From Spirosoma oryzae (GTDB lineage: Bacteria; Bacteroidota; Bacteroidia; Cytophagales; Spirosomataceae): DNA of 64,000 nt. The stretch lies in assembly GCF_003002825.1 (NCBI RefSeq), contig NZ_PVTE01000011.1:124001-188000 (forward strand). The letters are read 5' to 3'. Below are positions 58,544 to 64,000 of this stretch, in pieces. Under the pieces are notes generated by a model. That model ran no database searches. It was not told the DNA's origin and saw only the letters and a program-made list of their open reading frames with translations. A program made the translations under genes and the position numbers. Positions within the stretch are counted from its first letter, which is position 1, and each line of letters starts with the position of its first letter.

Positions 58544-58555
58544 GTATGCGACTAG

Positions 58556-58623
58556 CCCCTCCCTAACGGGGAGGGGTTGAGGTGGGGTAAAAAATGCCAG
58601 CGCTTTCGGGTGCTGGCATTTTT
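58556..58623 (+). terminator. Two hairpins after the second SusD
   Basis: The first has an 8-bp stem (58556-58563 with 5869-76 region, CCCCTCCC / GGGAGGGG, loop TAACG). The second has a 12-bp stem AAAAATGCCAGC (58590-58601) with GCTGGCATTTTT (58612-58623), giving a T run. The second is a good rho-independent terminator. Confidence 0.8.
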
Positions 58624-58646
58624 GGTTATTTTTAGGGAACAAATAG

Positions 58647-58735
58647 TACCCCCCGTCCCCCTAAAGGGGGAGGACTCGGCCATCACTGATGGTGGCTAGG
58701 TAATGTCCTCACCCCCTTCAGGGGGACGGGGGGTA
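58647..58735. repeat. Three-tier palindrome upstream of the FG-GAP gene
   Basis: Outer perfect 16-bp arms 58647-58662 and 58720-58735 (TACCCCCCGTCCCCCT and its complement). A middle tier has AAGGGGGAGGAC with GTCCTCACCCCCTT. An inner tier has GGCCATCA with TGATGGTGGC. It lies 21 nt before the GTG start of the FG-GAP gene. A similar C-rich word begins hairpin 58556. Elements with these C/G tracts occur in many Cytophagales genomes. Confidence 0.75.
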
Positions 58736-58756
58736 TTGTATTACCGACTACCCCCC

Positions 58757-61700
58757 GTGAAACGCTTTACTTACCTTACGCTGACAGCCGGATTGTTAGC
58801 AACAGCCGCCTGTCAGAAATCAGCGGATTCGTCGTCTTCCCCGCAAACGGCTGACACACCGACCAGTCCCGCACTGTTTACGTTGCTCTCACCCGATCAG
58901 ACGGGAGTCACGTTTTCCAATAATCTCGTCGAAGGGCTGAATACCAACGTGCTGATGTACGAGTATTTCTACAACGGCGGGGGCGTAGCCGTGGGCGACC
59001 TCAACAACGATGGTCTCGACGACATCTACTTTACCGCCAACATGGCACCCAACAAGCTGTACCTCAACCGGACCGCGCCCGGTAAGGGTAACATGCGCTT
59101 CGAAGATATTACGGCACAATCAGGGGCTGGCGGGAAAGATGATCCATGGAAGACGGGCGTGACGATGGCCGACGTCAACGGCGACGGCAAGCTGGATTTA
59201 TACATTTCGCGATCCGGGACGATCCGCCCCGAAAACCGGATTCCGGAGTTGCTCATCAACGACGGACCCGATGCGCAGGGCATTCCGCATTTCACCAACC
59301 GCACGGCCGAGTATGGACTGGCGCAACCGGTGCAAAGCACACAAGGCGTCTTCTTCGACTACGACCGCGACGGCGACCTCGATCTCTTCCAGCTTAACCA
59401 CAACCCCCGGCTGTTGCCCATCCTTGATCCGTCGGCAACGGCAGCTATCATGAAGCAGCCCAACCCGGAAATCGGGGTGCGGCTGTATAAAAACACGGGA
59501 AACCGATTCACGGATGTAACGGCCAAATCAGGGCTGAGTAGTTCGGTGCTGAGTTACGGACTAGGTGTCGGCGTGTCGGACCTGAACAATGATGGCTGGC
59601 CTGATCTGTACGTATCGAACGACTACGGCGTACCGGATTATCTGTACATCAACCAGGCTGGAAAGGGCGGACCCTACTTCCGCGACGTGCTGAAAACGAG
59701 CATGGGCCATACGTCTAATTTCTCGATGGGAAACGCCGTCGCCGATGTCAACAACGATTCCCGGCCCGACGTGTTTACGCTCGATATGCTCCCCGAAGAC
59801 AACCGGCGGCAGAAGCTGCTACTGGCACCCGACAACTATGAAAAGTACGATCTGGCGGTGCAGTCGGGCTTTCACCACCAGAACATGCGGAACATGCTAC
59901 AGGTCAACAACGGCGATGGTTCCTATCGGGAGGTCGGTCAGCTGGCGGGTATTTCGAATACCGACTGGAGCTGGTCCCCGCTGCTGGCCGATTACGACAA
60001 CGACGGCTGGAAAGACCTGTACATCACCAATGGGTACGTCCGCGACTATACGAATCAGGACTTTGTGAAGTTTATGAACGACTTCATGCAGAACCGCCCG
60101 ACGAAAGCGACGCGCGAAGATGTGCTGGAACTCGTTCACAAGATGCCCGCGTCGAACGTGACCAACTACATGTTCCGCAACCGTACCGGCGACGAAGCGC
60201 CTGAGCAATCCGGGGAAGTGCGTTTTGCGAACGTTGGCCCGAATTGGGGACTGACGCAGGCATCCAACAGCACGGGCGCGGCCTATGCCGATCTGGATAA
60301 CGACGGCGACCTGGACCTGGTCGTCAACAACACCAACCAACCGGCATTTATCTACCAGAACGAAGCCCGGACGCAGGCGAAACACCATTTTCTGACGGTG
60401 AAACTCGTCGGTAGTGGGGCCAATACGCAGGGGCTCGGTGCCAAGCTGACGGTCTATCAGGCAGGGAAACAGCAGTTTCAGGAACAGATGCCAACGCGCG
60501 GCTACCAGTCGAGCATGTCGCCCCGGCTGCATTTCGGACTGGGTGGTAAATCGTCGGTCGATTCGCTGCGTATCGTCTGGCCAACGGGGAAAGAGCAACT
60601 CGTAAAAAGCCCCAAGGTCGACCAACTCCTGACGTTACGCGAAGCTGACGCCCGCGAAAGCTACCGGGCTCCTAAAGCGATGCCGGCGTTGTTCGTGGAA
60701 ACAAAGTCACCCATTACCCGGACGTATTCAACCGTCGCGACCAACGATTTCAAGCGGCAGCCGTTGCTGGTCAATGCACAGTCGTTCGGTGGACCCTGTC
60801 TGGTGAAAGGCGACGTCAACGGCGACGGGTTGGAGGATGTCTACGCCGGTGGGAACAGCGGACAGGCCGGGGCTCTTTACATTCAGCAGGCGAATGGGCA
60901 GTTCAGCGCCCGGCCACAATCGGCCTTAGACACCGACAAACAGTCGGAAGATACCGACGCCTTATTTTTTGACGCCAACGGCGATGGAAAATCCGACCTG
61001 TACGTGTGCAGCGGTGGCTACGGCGATTTTCAGCCCGACGATGTGCGGTTGCAGGATCGGCTGTATCTGAACGATGGTGCTGGTAACTTCACGAAAGCGG
61101 CCAACGCATTGCCAGCCATGCGTACCAGTAAGAGCTGCGTGCGGGCCGTCGATCTGAACGGCGACGGTAAACTGGATTTGTTTGTTGGCGGGCGTGTGAT
61201 TCCCGGCCGCTACCCGGAAGCGCCACGATCATACGTACTGATTAACAACGGTAAGGGTGGCTTTACCGATCAAACCGCTAAGGTCGCGCCCGCGCTGGCG
61301 CAGATCGGGATGGTGACCGATGCCGCCTGGACGGACCTGAATGCCGACAAAAAACCAGAACTGGTGCTGGTCGGGGAGTGGATGCCAGTTACGGTGATGA
61401 GCCTGGCCGGCGGGCAACTCGTTGACAAAACGACGGACTTCCTGCCGAAAGAATATCGGGGCTGGTGGAACAAACTGCTGGTCGATGATCTGAACGGCGA
61501 CGGTCGGCCCGATCTGGTGATTGGCAATCAGGGGTTGAATACGCAGTGCCGGGCCAGCGAAACCGAACCGGCCGAACTGGTCTACAAAGATTTCGATAAC
61601 AACGGCAAAATCGATCCGGTACTGTGTCTGTACGTACAGGGAAAAAGCTACCCCCACGCCAGTCGCGACGAACTGCTCGATCAGATGGCGATGCTGCGAA

Positions 61701-62158
61701 AGCGATTCACTGACTACGATACCTACTCGAACGCGACGCTAACAACCGTGTTTACCGAAGAGGAGTTGAAAGACGCCAAGCGCCTGACCGCCAATCAACT
61801 GCTGACGACCTGCCTGCTCAGTTCGGGTACTGGTAAACTGGTTGAAAAAACGCTGCCGTTGTCGGCGCAGGTTGCGCCGGTGTTTACCGTTACTGCACTG
61901 GATTATGATCGCGATGGACACAAAGACCTATTGCTCTGCGGCAACGCGACGAAAAGCCGCATCCGTTTCGGGCGGTCGGACGCTAATATGGGCGTACTGC
62001 TGCGCAACGATGGCCGGGGCGGTTTCGTACCCGTATCGCCCGCCCAATCGGGCTTCCAACTGAAAGGCGATGTACGGTCAGTACTTCCCATTGGGCAGAC
62101 GTTGCTGGTAGGCATTAACCAACAGGCTATTCGCGCCTATAAACCCAGTAAACCCTAA
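58757..62158 (+). CDS. FG-GAP/VCBS-repeat lipoprotein with ASPIC/UnbV domain (CRTAC1-like)
   Basis: 1133 residues from GTG at 58757; the ATG at 58703 lies inside a palindrome and before the signal peptide and is rejected. The lipobox gives a lipidated cysteine at 19 (LATAACQK). About 14 calcium-binding FG-GAP motifs of form DxNxDGxxD are visible: seven before (such as DLNNDGLDDIYFTANM and DYDRDGDLDLFQ) and seven after an ASPIC/UnbV domain at about residues 543-628 (HHFLTVKLVG to VDQLLTL). The protein is likely a cell-surface beta-propeller. Such proteins accompany SusC/SusD pairs in Spirosoma-like genomes, but the function is unknown. Its stop overlaps the McrC start. Confidence 0.93.
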   Translation: MKRFTYLTLTAGLLATAACQKSADSSSSPQTADTPTSPALFTLLSPDQTGVTFSNNLVEGLNTNVLMYEYFYNGGGVAVGDLNNDGLDDIYFTANMAPNKLYLNRTAPGKGNMRFEDITAQSGAGGKDDPWKTGVTMADVNGDGKLDLYISRSGTIRPENRIPELLINDGPDAQGIPHFTNRTAEYGLAQPVQSTQGVFFDYDRDGDLDLFQLNHNPRLLPILDPSATAAIMKQPNPEIGVRLYKNTGNRFTDVTAKSGLSSSVLSYGLGVGVSDLNNDGWPDLYVSNDYGVPDYLYINQAGKGGPYFRDVLKTSMGHTSNFSMGNAVADVNNDSRPDVFTLDMLPEDNRRQKLLLAPDNYEKYDLAVQSGFHHQNMRNMLQVNNGDGSYREVGQLAGISNTDWSWSPLLADYDNDGWKDLYITNGYVRDYTNQDFVKFMNDFMQNRPTKATREDVLELVHKMPASNVTNYMFRNRTGDEAPEQSGEVRFANVGPNWGLTQASNSTGAAYADLDNDGDLDLVVNNTNQPAFIYQNEARTQAKHHFLTVKLVGSGANTQGLGAKLTVYQAGKQQFQEQMPTRGYQSSMSPRLHFGLGGKSSVDSLRIVWPTGKEQLVKSPKVDQLLTLREADARESYRAPKAMPALFVETKSPITRTYSTVATNDFKRQPLLVNAQSFGGPCLVKGDVNGDGLEDVYAGGNSGQAGALYIQQANGQFSARPQSALDTDKQSEDTDALFFDANGDGKSDLYVCSGGYGDFQPDDVRLQDRLYLNDGAGNFTKAANALPAMRTSKSCVRAVDLNGDGKLDLFVGGRVIPGRYPEAPRSYVLINNGKGGFTDQTAKVAPALAQIGMVTDAAWTDLNADKKPELVLVGEWMPVTVMSLAGGQLVDKTTDFLPKEYRGWWNKLLVDDLNGDGRPDLVIGNQGLNTQCRASETEPAELVYKDFDNNGKIDPVLCLYVQGKSYPHASRDELLDQMAMLRKRFTDYDTYSNATLTTVFTEEELKDAKRLTANQLLTTCLLSSGTGKLVEKTLPLSAQVAPVFTVTALDYDRDGHKDLLLCGNATKSRIRFGRSDANMGVLLRNDGRGGFVPVSPAQSGFQLKGDVRSVLPIGQTLLVGINQQAIRAYKPSKP

Positions 62159-63432
62159 TGCATACCCGACATAATCGTCGCGTTACCGTTGCCGAACAGT
62201 CGCTCGTCACGACCGATGCGGCCATGGGAAACGACGCGACAGTTGTGTCGGAACGGGCGTTCGAATTACTCCGTCAGCAGGCACTCGACCCCGACAGTGA
62301 CTGGCTGACGCTGTTTACGCGCAAAGGGCGGGAGTACGTCCGAATCGGGCCGTACGTAGGGCTGGTGCAACTGGCCGACGGTACCCAACTCGAACTGCTG
62401 CCGAAACTGGAGCAGCCCGATCAGGCCCGGCCCCTGTTGCTGACCATGCTCCGCCATCTGCCCGACAGTCCGTTTCGTACACTGCCTATGTCGCCGACCG
62501 GTGCTGCGGATTTGCCGCTCTGGGATGTTTTCGTGCTGACGTTTCTCAATGTCCTGACTACGCTGACCCGGCAGGGCTTGCAACGGGCCTACGAAACGGT
62601 CGAGCGTAACGAATCGGTCTGGAAAGGGAAATTTCAGGCGGGGCGACACCTGCGTGACAACGCCCACCATGCCGAACGACTGGCTGTTCGTTACGATCAG
62701 CTCAGCGCCGATATTGCCCCCAACCGGCTTTTAAAGTCGACGCTGGTAACGATCGACCGGCAACTGCCGCGCTCGCCAGTACAGGCGCAGGTTCGGCAAT
62801 GGCTGTGTACACTTGATGACGTACCTTCATCGGCCAACGTCTCCGACGATCTGCGGGCCAGTCAGCGGCTGGGTCGCTTGTTCACGCGGTACGAACCGGC
62901 GCTTCGATGGGCCGAGGCTTTATTGATGGGGCAGGCCTTTGGCGCACAGTCGGGCCGGACGAACAGTCTGTCGCTGCTGTTTCCAATGCCACGCGTCTTC
63001 GAAGCCTACATAGCCCACGGCGTTCGGCGGTATTGGCCGGAGTCAGGGCAGGTAACCGTACAGGAATCGTCGGCGCACCTGGTCGATGACCACATTGGCG
63101 GCCCGAAATTCAAGCTGCGCCCGGATATACTGATTCGACAGGAGAACGGCCAAACACTGGTTCTCGACACGAAATGGAAACTGCTCGACGGCACCGACCG
63201 GCGGGGCAATTACGGCATCGAACAGGCTGACTTGTACCAGCTGTTTGCCTACGGCAAGAAATACGACGCCACCCGCCTGTTCCTGATTTACCCCATGAAC
63301 CCTGCCTTCCGCAACCCGCTACACGTTTTCGGTTACGATGCGTCGACCAGTTTGCATGTGCTGCCCTTCGATCTGTCGCGTCCATTGGCGACAGAAATCG
63401 ATAAGCTGGCTGAATACGCACTGTCGGTTTGA
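62158..63432 (+). CDS. McrC-like component of the McrBC 5-methylcytosine restriction system (orphan)
   Basis: 424 residues. The N-terminal part (GPYVGLVQLADGTQLELLPKL) and the later FRPD-type region KLRPDILIRQENGQTLVLDTKWKLLDG with catalytic Asp and D-x-K, then NYGIEQADLYQLFAYGKKY, match the McrC nuclease subunit, in which the PD-(D/E)XK core sits at the C terminus. The ATG overlaps the TAA of the FG-GAP gene by one base (TAATG), so it is translationally coupled to it. McrB, the AAA+ GTPase partner that McrC needs, is not adjacent on either side within the window. It may have lost its partner, work with a distant one, or serve a different role. Confidence 0.88.
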   Translation: MHTRHNRRVTVAEQSLVTTDAAMGNDATVVSERAFELLRQQALDPDSDWLTLFTRKGREYVRIGPYVGLVQLADGTQLELLPKLEQPDQARPLLLTMLRHLPDSPFRTLPMSPTGAADLPLWDVFVLTFLNVLTTLTRQGLQRAYETVERNESVWKGKFQAGRHLRDNAHHAERLAVRYDQLSADIAPNRLLKSTLVTIDRQLPRSPVQAQVRQWLCTLDDVPSSANVSDDLRASQRLGRLFTRYEPALRWAEALLMGQAFGAQSGRTNSLSLLFPMPRVFEAYIAHGVRRYWPESGQVTVQESSAHLVDDHIGGPKFKLRPDILIRQENGQTLVLDTKWKLLDGTDRRGNYGIEQADLYQLFAYGKKYDATRLFLIYPMNPAFRNPLHVFGYDASTSLHVLPFDLSRPLATEIDKLAEYALSV

Positions 63433-63547
63433 TGGGTAAGGTTATCTCTGATAACTAGAAGCTGCCGGAGACAACTGTATCGCTTCATGTAGGTAGATTC
63501 CGTAAGGCAGAACGTTTGTACTTTGTGTAAAAAAACAAAAATTAACC

Positions 63548-64000
63548 ATGCGTACCGGCCTGAGCCTATTGCTTATTGCGTTGCTGTTGTCAACGGCGTT
63601 TGTTGCTAAACCAACCCGTGTCGTGTTCTTCGGGGATTCTATCACGCAGGCGGGTGTCAACCCCGGCGGGTACATCGATCGGTTGCGAAAAATGATGCCG
63701 ACGGATCAATTCGAGCTGATCGGAGCGGGTATTGGCGGAAACAAAATTTACGATCTGTTTTTGCGTATGGACAACGACGTAATCGCTCAGAAACCTGACG
63801 TGGTTGTCGTGTGGGTGGGTGTCAACGACGTGTGGCACAAAAGCTCGTTCGGTACCGGTACTGATCCCGACAAGTTTGTGAAGTTCTACGACGCTGTAAT
63901 TGACAAACTACAGGCGGCTGGCGCGAAAGTGATGCTCTGCACACCGGCAGCTATCGGCGAAAAAACGGATTTCAGTAATCAGCAGGATGGCGACCTGAAT
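63548..64000 (+). CDS. SGNH/GDSL-type hydrolase, N-terminal part (3' end outside window)
   Basis: 151 residues up to the window end, in frame. A signal peptide (LSLLLIALLLSTAFVA, about residues 5-20) is followed by block I of SGNH esterases, VVFFGDSITQAG (nucleophile Ser), then NVGAGIGG-like LIGAGIGGNKIYDL (block II Gly and Asn), and block III VVVWVGVNDVWHKSS (GxND). Block V with the catalytic Asp/His is beyond the end. Such secreted hydrolases often remove acetyl or other esters from polysaccharides. It starts 116 nt after the McrC stop, and a box like TACTTTG just upstream hints at its own promoter. Substrate unknown. Confidence 0.9.
   Translation, partial: MRTGLSLLLIALLLSTAFVAKPTRVVFFGDSITQAGVNPGGYIDRLRKMMPTDQFELIGAGIGGNKIYDLFLRMDNDVIAQKPDVVVVWVGVNDVWHKSSFGTGTDPDKFVKFYDAVIDKLQAAGAKVMLCTPAAIGEKTDFSNQQDGDLN

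Noticed and set aside
57113-58642. A 509-codon open frame on the minus strand
   Set aside because: Antisense to the second SusD gene, with no family features; an effect of codon bias.
58703-58756. ATG at 58703 as start of the FG-GAP gene
   Set aside because: It lies within a palindrome and before the signal peptide; the GTG at 58757 puts the lipobox at the right distance.
1-64000. CRISPR array or tRNA/rRNA genes
   Set aside because: The repeats seen are inverted and dispersed, not regularly spaced direct repeats. No tRNA or rRNA sequence was recognised on either strand.

Overview
The window reads as chromosomal DNA of a Bacteroidota (Cytophagales) bacterium, most like Spirosoma and its relatives. 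The evidence is: two SusC/SusD pairs; an FG-GAP/ASPIC lipoprotein; families typical of the phylum (DUF3822, DUF4126, DUF5723, DUF6056, Uma2); a phosphosulfolactate synthase; -7 promoter boxes of the Bacteroidota form TAnnTTTG; and few Shine-Dalgarno sequences. Base composition is in the mid-50s percent GC by eye. No rRNA, tRNA, CRISPR array, prophage or insertion sequence was recognised, and coding density is high.

Layout. 0-18 kb is mostly housekeeping: the end of rplS, dapF, a bestrophin-like channel, a rhodanese, an Rpn-type nuclease, htpG, a single-domain response regulator, a RecD-like helicase, a CBS protein, two NUDIX hydrolases, DUF3822-coaD, a CorC/HlyC-type membrane protein, a CobW GTPase and an ABC exporter. 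16.6-18.9 kb is a divergent manganese module (mntH and a DtxR/MntR regulator) with a perfect palindromic operator between the genes. 19-27.8 kb is an envelope/glycan run: an LptF/G-like permease, a DMT transporter, DUF6056, two GT2 glycosyltransferases, a large membrane protein and an MBOAT acyltransferase. 27.9-42.2 kb is mixed metabolism, largely on the minus strand: methyltransferase, msrB, two Uma2 proteins, moxR, prmC, ribD (plus strand), a TonB receptor with a small lipoprotein, nagA, a monooxygenase, aroE, dedA, a comA-like gene and a thioesterase. 42.4-47.8 kb holds rplU-rpmA, an Nfu-type protein, DUF5723 and recG. 48-63.4 kb is a nutrient-uptake region: two tandem, clearly paralogous SusC/SusD pairs, a 14-repeat FG-GAP/ASPIC lipoprotein, and an orphan McrC-like nuclease whose ATG overlaps the stop of the lipoprotein gene. 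The window ends inside a GDSL/SGNH hydrolase.

The most unusual signal is not a gene. Many intergenic gaps carry long imperfect palindromes built from short repeated words. There are at least seven unrelated word families (for example GGTTTACGG, GATTGAATGA, AGTTGTA, GTAGAGACG). All share one polarity: the 5' arm is G-rich and C-poor, and the 3' arm is C/A-rich and G-poor. Several unrelated families share a loop core GCG(T/C)CAGCC, and in most cases the C/A-rich arm lies close to a start codon. Ordinary terminator hairpins in the same window have C-first arms, so the two classes are distinct. Two of those terminators have exactly the same geometry: a perfect 29-bp stem with a 5-nt loop.
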